From the NCBI GenBank assembly GCA_006386115.1, contig VFIW01000012.1:620001-684000 (forward strand): a stretch of DNA of 64,000 bases, in the 5' to 3' direction. Below the pieces are notes generated by a model. That model was given only the letters and a program-made list of their open reading frames with translations, was not told where the DNA came from and searched no databases. Numbering within the stretch: the stretch's first letter is position 1; each line of letters begins with the position of its first letter. This document shows positions 1-11,589 of this stretch, piece after piece. This stretch comes from Globisporangium splendens. Lineage: Eukaryota > Oomycota > Peronosporomycetes > Pythiales > Pythiaceae. A program made the position numbers and the translations under genes.

Positions 1-62
1 GCGTTCATTGTACTGATATGATGGGTGTGTGCTTTGTGTGACCATGACATATATATATACAG

Positions 63-2068
63 AGGAGCGTCCTGTGGTGGTCGCTGATGGGGAGATCGTG
101 GACCCTACGGATCTCCCCGTGTACGTTAATGCGGAAGAGTATTTGGACGAGCTGAATGCGAGACAGCGTGGTGCTGCGAGGGATGACGACTTGTCGCCAC
201 CGCGCAAGTCGAAACAGTCCGAGGGCTTGCAGGCGAAAAAGTCCAATGACAAAGGCAAGCCACGAGATCGCAAGTACAGCAGCGATGGCTCGCCGCCGCG
301 AAAAGATGCTGCTGGTAATGGGCGACGACAAAAAGATCGTAATGACCATGAAGATGACGCTTCGCCTCCTCGACGGCGCAGGAATCAAGCGCCATCGCGA
401 CGCAAAGCCGATAGCGACAGTGAGAATGACGCTTCGCCGCCGCGACGCTCGCAACCCGCTCGTCGAAGCAGGCAGGGTGATGATGACAGTGATGATGATG
501 CATCTCCTCCGAGACGAAAGCCGACGTCCAGACAGAGCGAAGAGCGTTCTTCGGGGAAGAGACGATCTGCCGCAGATGTTGCAGCCAGGGACAGCAATGC
601 TTCTCCTGTGAGACGTCCTGCTGCCGCTGCTTGCAAGAGCCCACCAAAGGTGAGCCAACATGACGATGATGCGTCTTCTCCAAGGAGATACCGTTCTGAT
701 CCATCGGATGGAGATGCGTCTCCCCCGCGACGACGTCCAGTGAAAAGCGAGAAGCCAGAAGAGCAACGAAAAGAACCTGCGCAACCGCCGCAACCTCGAC
801 GAACGGACTCGCTTGGTCGTGATATCCCAGACATAAAGAAAGAGACTAGTCGAAAGCACCGAGAGAATGATGACTCGGACGCGTCTCCGCCAAGAGAAAG
901 AGGTGAGTCTTCTCGCAACCGCTCGCGGTCCCCAAGTACTCGAGGTCGTGGTCGTAGCAGATCGCATTCTCGACATAGGTCGTCGGGGGCGTCACGTGCA
1001 CGGGGAGGATCTCGACGAAGTCGATCAAGAAGTCGGTCGACGTCTCCAAGACGCCGTCGTCGTCGCTCACCTTCGCGATCAAGAAGCAACGGGAGACGCC
1101 ATCGCAGCGAGTCGCGTTCCCGCTCTCGTGCAAGACGATCATCTGGTCATCGCTCAGTGACACGACAATCTCGTCGAGCGAGTCGTAGCCGCTCTGGATC
1201 CGTTGAGCGTCGACGTTATCGTCACTCGAGAAGCCCCGCGCGCTCAGGACGACAAGCATTCCGTCAAGAACGAGTGCGTTCGCTTGAACAAGACTCGCCG
1301 CCGCGCAAGCACCAAAAGCGTGAAGATGTCAAGGACGACACACCGCGAGCAGCGAGCTCCAAGAGTGAAGCAACGGCAAACAAGCAAGCGGACAAGGTCA
1401 AGGACCATGAGCGCAAGGACGACGCCGAGCCGCAGAAAGCGCGGGCCGGTCTGTTTACCGCCAAGGAGTTTGCCGAAGAGCACAAGCGCAAGCTTCGCCA
1501 GAACGATTTCCTCCGCACGGCTGATGCGAGCGACATGGGCGCGAATGCCGAGACCGTGTACCGTGACAAGCGTGGCCGCAAACTGGACATGCTGAACGAG
1601 ATGGTGCGGCAGCAGGAGATCCTTGATGGCAAGCGCGAGCGCGAGGCGCGCGAAGAGTACGAGTGGGGCACGGGCAAGGTGCAGAAGCAGGAGCTCAAGA
1701 ACCAACGCGAGCTCATGGAGCAGATAAAGCAAGCGCCATTTGCGCGTCACGAAGACGACCCGGAGCTCGAGCAGCTCCGCAAAGAGCGCGTGCGCGCGTT
1801 TGACCCGATGAACAGCAAGGTGTTCCAGGAAGACGACCTCTTTGGTGGAGGCAAGAGCTCCAAGAAAAGCAAGAGCAAGAAGAAGAGCGGCACGAAACCA
1901 AAGTACGCTGGTCCACCGGCGCCTCCGAACCGCTTCGGGATCCAACCAGGCTACCGCTGGGACGGCGTCGTGCGCGGCACTGGCTGGGAGGAGAAGCTGC
2001 TGCTGCGTCAGAACAAACAGTCGGCAGCGAGCGAAGAAGCGTATCGCTATGCCGTCGCCGACATGTAA
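63..2068 (+). CDS. BUD13: BUD13/CWC26-like pre-mRNA splicing factor (5' partial)
   Basis: This is the homologue of BUD13, a RES-complex subunit that binds the activated spliceosome and promotes pre-mRNA splicing and retention in the nucleus. The C-terminal ~200 residues carry the family core: a basic segment beginning GLFTAKEFAEE, the invariant-looking ETVYRDKRGRKLD, then acidic/basic helices ending with PPNRFGIQPGYRWDGVVRGTGWE. The N-terminal two thirds is low complexity: about a dozen ASPPRR-type repeats followed by an RS-rich tract, as in other BUD13 proteins. The open frame runs back to an ATG at 29, but a good 3' splice site (…atatatacag) ends at 62 and the family's N-terminal lysine-rich start is missing, so I infer an internal exon beginning at 63 with upstream exons off the left edge. 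It converges on the FBPase gene. Confidence 0.9.
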
Positions 2069-2248
2069 GCGCCAAGAGATAGAGAGAAAGAGATACAAGT
2101 CATGGAATACGTCAAAATGTACACCTTTTTTTACTTTTTTTCCCATTAAGAAAGACGATGCTGACCTTCATGGCTGCAGTTCATACGAGTTCTGTGTGTG
2201 TGCGTGTGGGTGTGTGGGTGTGTGGGTCGCCACTGTGGACCAAAGCGC

Positions 2249-3985
2249 TTACTTGCTGTGCTCCGCGTACAATTCCAAGACGCGGTTGACATCGCGCTTG
2301 CTGCCCAAGAAAATCGGCGAGCGTTCGTGGATGTGGGTCTACAGTTGCAAATTTGAAAAAGGATGAGCATGTCAGTGATCGCGGATCTAGGGCAGGGCAA
2401 GAGCACAATCCAAAAGATACATACCGGAACGAGGTCAAGGACGCGCTGCGTGCCCGTCGTGGCGAGACCGCCGGCTTGCTCCACGATGAACGACATTGGG
2501 TTGGCTTCGTAGAGGAGACGCAATTTGCCGTCCTTGCTCTGTACAAACAAAATGCGCATGGTGAGAACGCGGCATGTCTCCATTAACATCATAGCAATAC
2601 ACAGGGCATACCTTGGAGTCAGATGGGTACAAAAAGATACCTCCGTACAGCAACGTACGGTGGACATCGGACACCATACTTCCGACGTATCGTGCCGAGT
2701 ATCTACGCAATAAAAGCAAACGGAGCAAACGCGCGTCAGAGAGCTACACAGAGTAAATATGGTACACAGAACGACAGGTACGTACGGCTTTGGCTTGTTC
2801 TTGCATTCTTCAATAAACGCCTTCGTTGGCGCGTCCCACAACGAGTAGTTTCCTTCGTTGCACGAGTAGATCTACACGTCGTTTCCCACAAAGGAACACA
2901 CAAATGAGATCATCTTGCCATGACCCACAAACGCTGTAGCTGGCTGAGCTTACCGTCTTCGAGTCTTCTGGGATCTTGATGTTGTTGTGCGACAAGATGA
3001 ACGCACCGATCGTTGGGTCCAACGTGAAGCCGTGCACGCCCTTGCCCCAGGTCAGCACCAACTGCGTCGAGCTACCGTACATGCAGTACCCCGCAGCCAC
3101 AAGCTTGTTGCCTTGTTGCAAAATGTCCTTGTAACTAGGGTGGGAGATTGTGCAGTAACTCACATCATGAGTCTAATGCCATACACAATGATCATGCAAT
3201 GCAACGGGTGGACAGTCAAAGGACTAGAAAAAAAACTCACCCTCCTTGGGCATCCGGGGAACGCTGGTAGATCGCGAAAATGGTGCCAGTCGACACATTG
3301 CAATCAATATTGGACGAACCATCGAGTGGATCAAAGGCAATGCAGTACTTGGCTACTCAAGAGCAACAGAAAAATAGCACACATCAGCCACGAACAAACA
3401 GAACAAGGCTTGTCTAAGGAAGTATGCAACACTCACCGCCACCGCCGCAGTTCTCCACAAAGATAGGCTCCGCGTTCTCTTCCGAGACCATCACTTCAAT
3501 CTTCGTCGAGAACTGTGCACCATCATCATAAACGAAACCAAAGCCATCAGCCACTTTCTACTGCTCCATTTCCAAAGTTGCCATGCAAATGCAAATATTG
3601 CAGCTTGTGCGTATGTTATCTCTACCTTGAGGGAGTTGATGAAGATGTCGTTCGCGAGCACATCGAGCTTCTTGACGGCATCGCCGGTCGAGTTTTCCGA
3701 GCCGTCGAGACCGTAAAGCCCCGTGAGGCCCGCGCGACGCACAGCGCTCGCGATCACCTTGCACGCCAGTTCGATGGACGAGAAGAGGATCGAGAGGTCG
3801 GCGTTCGTCTGGATCTCCTGCTCAGCCAGGATGAAGCGCGAGAGCGTGATCGGGTTCGAGTGGTCGACGGGGGCGGCCATGGTGAAGCGGCGGTTTCTGA
3901 AGTTGCGGCTGCTTGGCGGCGGGCAGGTGACGGCGTGTGCGCGGGTGGAGAAAATCCGAAGTGCGCTCTTCGCCGCCAGCGTCAT
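2249..3985 (-). CDS. FBP1: Fructose-1,6-bisphosphatase, 8 exons
   Basis: Hydrolyses fructose 1,6-bisphosphate to fructose 6-phosphate in gluconeogenesis. Splicing on the minus strand gives exons 3626-3985, 3437-3512, 3241-3352, 2954-3134, 2786-2871, 2612-2702, 2425-2538 and 2249-2338, all with GT-AG boundaries and consistent phases. Motifs are in order: the metal-binding [10 protein letters not shown] in exon 3, [20 protein letters not shown] in exon 4, NEGNYSLWD in exon 5, [20 protein letters not shown] in exon 6, [16 protein letters not shown] in exon 7. From the ATG at 3880 ([10 protein letters not shown]) the protein is 334 residues, the usual family length. An in-frame ATG at 3985 adds 35 residues rich in Ala, Ser and Arg with one early acidic-free stretch, which could be a mitochondrial presequence; which start is used cannot be told here. 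Confidence 0.93.
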
Positions 3986-4108
3986 CGCTTGGGGTTGGTT
4001 GCGTTCCTGTATACTGACTGCACTGTTTGTGCCACTGGATGCCTGTCTACTTGAAGTCCGGGGATAAAAACTGTGCAGACGTACCCAATAAAACAGTGTT
4101 TTAAACAA

Positions 4109-5184
4109 AGGGCTAGGGAATGTGAGTATACATCGGTGACGACTGCGCTGTCACGCAGCTAAGCGAGGGAGGAAACGACCGAAAGTAGTGTGTCTTACTC
4201 CATATAGAGCCTAGAAAACATGGAAAATTGGTACTGACCACAGTAAACTAGGATGCTTGGCAACCCTTCTCTCGCTGGAAAAGATACGCTGCCAGGTGAT
4301 TGGAGCAGCAGAGAGCGTCAAGCGAAGTGGAATGTGATGCGTGATTACGAGGTTCGGTCAATTCGGAAGTGCATGAGGTTTACGTAGAGCACTTTGGCGA
4401 ACGCGTGGTCCCATCTGACATGTGCAACCGTCTGGCTGCATGGGTGCGGCATTGAGCAAGTCAAGTTCGCCTTTTGCTGCTTCGAGCGCATGCGCAGACC
4501 TTCACTTCGTTTTCGCTGCAATGAACTGCACTGCGAAACAGAGCAACTTTGGCTCGATCATCAAGAAAGGGGTTGACTAGATTAAGGTTTTCATGAAGTG
4601 CCACACGGCTTAAGGTTGAGGTCTATTATTAATGTGCGCCACCCTATCGCAGGAGTTTGTAAAAAGAATCGAGCGCGTAATTACTCATTGAAGGATCCAC
4701 ACCGAAAGGTCGCAGGCTTCAAATGCTGGTGTGGCTGTCACGAGTTGTATGTCTGGCACCCATCGGACAGAACACGGAAACGATACACAATGTGGAGACA
4801 GGCTCCGACACGCACATGCGTCAGGACAGAAGAGCAGCGCCTCCTGTAGTCTGTTGTCACAGCAGCCGAGTAGGCGAGCGCGTGGAGGAACACAATGATC
4901 CATCCGAGCACAGCAATCGACCTAGTTGCGCTTCGCTGCGGACGTGGAAGCGGCGCAATCCAATGCCGAGAGGGTCGGATTGCATTCCGTGATTCGCTGG
5001 TCTCCACTTGATCGGTCCTTCCCGCTTGTCGCGCAACCCCATCCAGCAATTACGTGGATCTTTCCCTGTGTTTATGGCCGTCCCTTGAGATTATGCAGTC
5101 GGATCAGCAGGACCAAAAGACAACCCTTGTCTCGTCCACTAGGACAACCAACGAAATCGTAATTTAGACCAGCGCGACGCAGGC
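4109..5184. other. Intergenic stretch, no gene recognised
   Basis: About 1.1 kb between two divergent genes. Only short open frames without codon bias or recognisable motifs occur. It presumably holds the promoters of FBPase (minus) and the diflavin reductase (plus), but no specific element could be assigned. Confidence 0.5.
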
Positions 5185-5544
5185 ATGAGGCCACGGCCGC
5201 GCCAGTCTGCGAGTCCTGAGGGCGACATCGGGAGCACGCCGGGCATCAGCGTTTCGCCCTCGCTATCTGCCGGTCCTACCGACTCGGACTCGAGCAACAC
5301 GCAGCGCGTCCGTCGCCACTGCCACCCTCACCACGCGGATCGCACTCGAGTCGCCGCCTCTGCCATCACGCCCATGTCCATGACGCTCGCCAGTTGCCAA
5401 TCTGCGGATACAACTCCACTGCTACTGAAACTGCCATTAACGCACCAAGAAGAAGGGGGACATGGAGCCGGAAGCAGCACTGATCCAAGAGTGGGGCGAA
5501 GAGGGTCGAACGCGATCCATTCGGCGCCGGACACCGATCCATAG

Positions 5545-7974
5545 CAGCAGGTACCTGCATCAGCAAAGAAGCGCCTATCGCTGCCATTTCGACGATCATC
5601 CCAAGTGGTGGCGTCGGCGATCTCGGACGTTGACATCTACTACGGCTCGATGACGGGCACCGCGGCGCGGTTTGCCGCCCTCTTGGCCAAGGATACAGCA
5701 GCGCGAGGCGTGAACACGACGCTGCAGAGCCTCGAGTACTTTGACACCCAGCGCTTTGTGAACCAGGAGAGCCTGGCGACCGCCCACGCGTCCGTGTTTG
5801 TCGTGTCGATGCACTTTGCAGGCGGTGCGTCGCCCAGTGCCGAGGTGTTCTACCAGTGGCTGAAACTCGTCTCGAATAATGGCTGCACACATCATATCGT
5901 GGGTCCACCACGAGCCGCGATCAATCTGGCACTGGAGCAGCCCGAAACAAAGGTGAGTCTGGAGAACAAGACGCATGCAGCGAGCGTACCACATGCAAAT
6001 GACATCACGGCTGCGTCTACGGCGAAGACTCCTGGTACTCGAGCGGTGAAGGAAACAAAAGCCGGGTCTCCGATGCAATTACTACTGAATTGGGGTCGCG
6101 AATTGGGCAAAAAGCATCGCCTTCAGGAGAAAACGCTCTTGGATGGGATACAGTGTGCAGTATTTGGCGTTGGTAGCTCGGACTATCTGACCTACAATGG
6201 CATGGCCAAGTTCGTTGATGCCCGACTGCATGCGCTCGGTGCCGTACGACTTTGCCCGCTCGGTCTCGGCGATGTCTCCGAGGATGCAGAAGCCGCATTC
6301 TCCAAATGGAAAGCAACATTCCTGCAACAATTGCCAACCATCCCGCACAACATCCGTTCTCTTGCATTTGAACACGATCTCGTGGTAATACCGCCTCAAA
6401 ACCCGCACCACGAGCAGCAGCAACCTAGTCTCACTAGCTCACAAGGGAGGACACAGTGGCAGCAGCAATCCGAGCAAGAAGACACAGCAACGCCACAAGG
6501 CAGCGATCCACAGGCGACAACCACGATGCCGATGAAGCCCGTCGTAGTCGACTGATACAACAAGCCAGTGCGGTTACGATTTCGTTGCCGCACAGTCGAG
6601 GAACCAGCTTCGGTTTCCAGATTCGCAAGTGTGCTGTCATGGAGAGCTTCTGTTACATCACCACACGGAGCTCTGGATGACGTCGCAACGACACGATCGC
6701 CCAAGCATTTCCTGCAGCTCCGTCAGCCCAATGTGTGTCTTCAGTCCATTTCGCTTTTGTGTCCCAGCAACAACGACGATCGCGTCGTACCACTTGACTC
6801 TCAAGAGAAGCCACGAAAGGAGGTTGCTCTAATACGACTCGCACGACTCGACAAGGACATGGAGTACGAGACCGCAGACACGTTTGGGTGCATCCCTCGA
6901 AACAGCGCCGCCGCAGTCGAGAGGATCGCAACAAGGCTGGGCTTCAGTCTTGATACCTGGATCGAGCTCTACTTCGAAAGTACGAGGGACAAGCAGTATC
7001 AGAAGCAGCACCATTTGCCATTCACGACGCCCTGTACGGTGCGCACAGCGCTGACCGAGTTCCTCGAAATTCAGACAGTGACTCGAGAGTTTGTGCGCGT
7101 AGCTTCAGGTTTCGTCGCGGAAGACCGAGAACGTGATGCGCTGGAGCATCTGGCGTCGACCGATGGCTCCACGGAGTTCAACAAGCAGTTTGTGAAACGG
7201 AACAAGGGTATTTCGGAGCTGCTGGAGCTAGCGCCGAGTCTCCAGATTCCGTTCGAGGTCTTTGTGAACATTGCGCCGTTGATCAAACCCCGGTTGTACT
7301 CGATCGCATGCTCGCATCTCAAGCATCCTGGGTATATTGAGCTCGCGGTAGATCTTGGATGTTTGAGTCAGGAACATGGCGTGTCAATCACGTATTTCCG
7401 GGGGCTCATGGAGCTGTTGCACGACAAAAAGCCTTTGGTCATGCTCCGTGGATTCATTTCGCCGTCGCCATTCAAAATCCCAGAGGAGATGACGGATCCG
7501 ATGATCATGATCACAAACGGAATCGGGATTGCGCCTATGCGCGCATTGCTGGAACACCGGAAACTGGAGTGCGATCGACGCGCTGATTACACCGTACTTG
7601 AACAGGGACAAGCGCGTCCTTTCCGTCCGCGGAACCTCTTTTTCTATGGCTGCAGAGATAGTTCGTCGATTGTGTTTGAAAAAGAGCTGCGCGAGTGGGA
7701 AAAAGAGGGCTTCTCGATTCTCAAACTCGCCTACTCTGCAGAACCAGAGCACGCTAAAGAATATGTGCAAGATGTCGTCGCTCTTCACCCGAACGAGATC
7801 ACGGAACTCACAAAAATGTCACGAGATACTCGAATATATGTGTATGGAAAAGCGGCAATGGCGCGAAGTGTGCGGGACGTGCTGAAAACGGATCAGTACC
7901 TCGACGAAGAAGATGGTCGAGGCTGGTTTGACAAGCTTGTTGAGAATGACCAATATATAGAAGACGCGTTTTAG
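5545..7974 (+). CDS. NADPH-dependent diflavin (P450-reductase-type) oxidoreductase, reading frame interrupted
   Basis: The protein has the layout of cytochrome P450 reductase and related FMN/FAD enzymes that pass electrons from NADPH to a partner. The FMN-binding flavodoxin domain (5623-6345) begins DVDIYYGSMTGTAARFA and includes VFGVGSSDY. The FAD domain (from about 6830) has YETADTFGCIPRN and the FAD motif RLYS (PRLYSIACS). The NADPH domain has NGIGIAPMRALLEH, FFYGCRDSSS and IYVYGKAAMARSV. The last residue is aromatic (Phe). All of this is in one frame, but that frame has a TAG at 5542-5544, just before the flavodoxin domain, and a TGA at 6553-6555 in the Gln-rich linker between domains. 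Either short introns remove them (candidate 6385-6600, GT…AG, frame-preserving) or the gene is damaged. The N terminus is therefore unresolved and no membrane anchor was found; the exact subfamily is uncertain. Confidence 0.7.
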
Positions 7975-8025
7975 CTGATAGACTTTTTAGGTCTCACCGT
8001 TTGCAACAGGGCAGTTGGCTGTACA

Positions 8026-9558
8026 TTATATGTGTTTGTCCTCTGCCGTGATGGTAGGGAAGAACACGCGGCATGTGTTCTCGTAAATTTTCTTTGCGAG
8101 TTCTTCTTGGTCTTCTCCACGAACCGCGCTCACGATCTCCAGAACTTGGCTATAGGATATGGAGAATATCCACAAGATTAATAGGACAGCATATCTGAGT
8201 CCATCCTTCGTCAGAAAGCTGCAAAGAGGGAATTTCGATCGCTTACATAATCGTGCACGGTTCGTTTCTTCCCTTCACGAGATATCCGTCTTCGTATTTT
8301 TCCGCTTTCTTTGTTTGCCACGATGTCTTGACGTGGGAAAAGCCAGCGTGAGTCGCACGAATATCACACCACGGAGCGTCTAACAATGGGAGCAAGATAA
8401 CGAATGAATTCGTGCAAAATTGTGTGAACAAATGCAATTGAACAACAATGTGTGGCTCAGTACCGGTCTCAATCATGAGTCGCTCGGTCGGAATCGCGCG
8501 CACAGTTTCCAGGTTTTCTGCGGTCTTGAGCGAGCACCCATTGATACCTGTGCGTTTGGGCGAAAATGCGAGCAACAAGCACAAGTCATAGCCAAAAAGA
8601 GCCTTATTGCACACAAAGTGAGTCCACACGAACCTATGTAGAGACCCAGCTCGACGAGTTTCAGCGCTTCCTCGGTAGGACCAGTGAACGAGTGGACGAC
8701 ACCGTTGCTGAAACGACTGCGGTTCTTTGCAATCATTTCTGCAGTGTCGATGCCGAACAGTGAGGGTGGTTAGTCTCACCTGTCCACTAGGGTGACGCGC
8801 AAATATACACAACACAACAGTTTGTTACCGTAGAAATCTCCGCCAGTGTTTCGGTTGTGCAGGAACATCGGCAGCTTTGTGCGCTCCGCTAGTTCGAACT
8901 GCTTGTCGAAGTACTTGAGCTGCGTCGCTTTATCGCAAAATTCGAGTCGATCGTAGTCGAGTCCGCATTCTCCGACAGCGACAACCTTGCCGTCGCGCAT
9001 CCCGTCTTCGCACATCTGGACGAGTTGCGCAAAGTACGACTCGGCATCGAAGCCGTCCTCGTTTCGCTCAAACTCGCTGCACCGAGTGGGGTGCACGCCC
9101 ACGGTACTGTACAACGCAGGCTGTTGGGAAGTGGGGGACGACGATGACGATCTTCGTGCAAGCGCCAACGCAGCTCTCGACTCCGTCAGCGAGCCGCCTG
9201 CACAGCACAAAACAGAACGCATGAGGTAATATAGCAGCAGGAGTAACCGCGCAATTCTAGAGGAGTGTAGCCGCACCAGTGATGATGATCTTCTCGACTC
9301 CAACAGCCTTTGAGCGCGCCAGCACATTGTCCAAGTCGTCCTACCAGCAGCATATCCACATGAGTCCAGTGCTCTGTATGCCAGGTATGATTCAGACAAC
9401 CACAGTACCTGGTGGCGCTGCTTGCCGCGGTAGCTGCCCGTGAACACTGGATCCGTCAGATTCGCGCCGATGTCGATCATCGTGAGCGCACTGCCTGCCG
9501 TCGCCATCTTCCTGAGCTGCTGCGTCGTCGAGTGTGCAATTCTGGTGACGACAGCCAT
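8026..9558 (-). CDS. TATDN1: TatD-family metal-dependent deoxyribonuclease (TATDN1-like), ~7 exons
   Basis: TatD enzymes are metal-dependent 3'-5' DNA exonucleases with an amidohydrolase-type barrel. The first exon encodes [20 protein letters not shown], the eukaryotic TATDN1 start; the third (about 8829-9198) has [27 protein letters not shown] and LPMFLHNR; later exons have [38 protein letters not shown] sequence and [13 protein letters not shown]. The last exon ends with [18 protein letters not shown] and TAA at 8026-8028. Introns contain GT…AG and keep phase. The ATG at 9507 ([10 protein letters not shown]) is the most family-like start; the one at 9558 adds 17 residues and is used for the outer limit. 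Its stop lies only ~51 bases from the stop of the convergent diflavin gene, so the 3' UTRs probably overlap. Confidence 0.88.
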
Positions 9559-9995
9559 GTCGTGATTTTTCGGCTTTTCGCTGGCAACACGTGATTTCAC
9601 TTTAGTGACGCAGTCATACAGTCAGTGCAAGAACTATGCAGCCGACGTTGAAGTCAGGAGGGTTGGCTAAACCCGCTTACTACTACCTGCTTATTTACAC
9701 TACTGCGAATATGCAACAAATAACACTAAAATTCAATTGCTCCAAAAGTTTGTCTGGTTGCTTTACATAGAAAATATTGGATTATTTTAACAGAATACTT
9801 ACTATACGAGTTTGAACTTGGTCTGCAAGTTGCACTTGTACCAAAAGGAAACGAGGAGTGAGTGCGGGGTGGTGAATGCGGAATCCGCCATCTTCAATGC
9901 GGGCGGCGGCACCATTCAGATGCTCACTCCCGGATTCGCCACAAAACCACCAAGAGAAGACGCGAGCACGTCCATCCAACCTCTACGCGCGCAGC

Positions 9996-11483
9996 CATGG
10001 GACGCGGACCAAAAGTGTCGGAGGCGGAGAAATCGCAGGTGCTCATGATGAAGCAGAGCGGTATGTCGGTGCCGACGATCGCATCCAAGCTCAAGAGAAG
10101 CACGGGTTTGGTTTATCAGATCCTGGAAGCGTTTGAAGCGACGGCTGTGCCAACTCCCGTTGCGGCTGTCACCACGCACCACCACCAGCACGAGCAAGCA
10201 CAGTAAGGAGCAGGTCCTCAACAAACGAGCGCGATGACTGGAGACCAAGCTCATGCAAAGGATTGACCAAAAGCGATCACGACGTCACCAATGCCCTCTG
10301 TACCGACCACCAGCGCTGTTGCTGCGCGTGACGAGCCAGCCATTGGAGTGGTTAGTGCTCCTGCTCCGACTGTTGCATCAGGTGTAAGCGGCATTGGAAG
10401 TGGAGCTGCAATCACAAAAGCAACAATTACACGCCCGCCTAAAGTCATCCCGATCAGTCGAGTGCCTTTGGCGCAAAAGGGTGGCAATGACGCTGTGAGT
10501 TCTTCAATGGTCTGCGAGAATGATATCCGGAAACCGAACTATCGGCCAAGTGCCAGAAAGGAAACCATTGTTTCGCCAGACGCTGAGCTGATGCAGTTGA
10601 TCATGGGAATGGCTCCAGAAGACGATGTCGAGGATGGCGAGTCAACTCAGCCAAGCCAGCCAGAGGCCGAAGGTAGGAGGATATGTGCTTTTGACCACGA
10701 ACGTCCGTTGTAACTACTGGCACGCTCGATTGATAGCATAGAATCGTCAAGCAAAAGGCAACATGGATCGCCGCCCACTCCGATGACCAACGCAAACGCA
10801 CCGCCAGTGACCAAATCAACAGTGGTTCTTCCCACTTCAGTATCCCAACATTCTTCTGACGCGACATCAACCAGCAAGACAACGCACACAAGCTTCTTGA
10901 GTGCAGCAAGTCCATCGCATCAGCCGACATGTTGCGGTCGAGTCCTTTTTGAGTCGCCAGAGATCGGCATTTGCTGTCATCCGCTGGCAAAGAAGAACAA
11001 AACAGATAGCACTAAAGCAGCTCCCAACATAATTCAACCCGACGAAGATCCGTTCACAGCATCTAAAGACATCACGGCCAAGAAGAACAGCGTCGACAGC
11101 TTTTTTCGATGATGCACGAGGAGATCAAGAAACTGCAACGGGGAGACGCACATGACTGCAGTGCCAAATTGTATCAGCTTGTCTTGAAATTTCAAAATGA
11201 GGCGCAGCTGTTGAATCTGTCGATGACATCGAGAAGCAGTGGACTAAAACACAAGCGTCAAGACAGCACGGACAGCTTGCCTTTGGACCTACTTCTTCAC
11301 GAAAAAGCCGTTTCAGAAGTTGCACTGCTGAAACTTCAAGCTGAGCGTGTCCAAGCGCAGTTAGATCGGGAGCACATGAAGACTGAAGTTGAGGCTGCAC
11401 TGTCGAAAAAGAAGCTCGAAGACGCATCGATTCCGAAATCGACCATCAATTACATCATGTCCCAACGCATGCTTGGATGGTGA
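9996..11483 (+). CDS. Helix-turn-helix / coiled-coil protein of unknown function (apparent 1-base frameshift)
   Basis: I do not recognise a named family. Residues 1-50 (MGRGPKVSEAEKSQVLMMKQ…) form a helix-turn-helix like those of homeodomain-like or Tc1-type DNA-binding modules: a long first helix, then SVPTIASKLKRSTGLVYQIL. A consistent gene model has exons 9996-10201, 10314-10672 and 10742 onward, with GT-AG introns of 112 and 69 bases. The middle is Ser/Pro/Thr-rich, the end (11109-11483) is helical and charged and ends SQRMLGW. Exon 3 meets a TGA at 11110-11112 directly after a run of six T (11099-11105 region); one more T would join SVDSFF to SMMHEEIKKLQ without a stop, so a homopolymer error or real frameshift is likely. 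It converges with the PP4R3 gene (106 bases between stops). Confidence 0.6.
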
Positions 11484-11589
11484 AGATTTTGTTTGATTCT
11501 CTCTCTCTATGTTTATCGCCGTCAATGATTTCTAACTGTTTGTTTGCTCGTACTCCACGCTTTTGTGTCTTTTTTCTTTACTGCCACAG

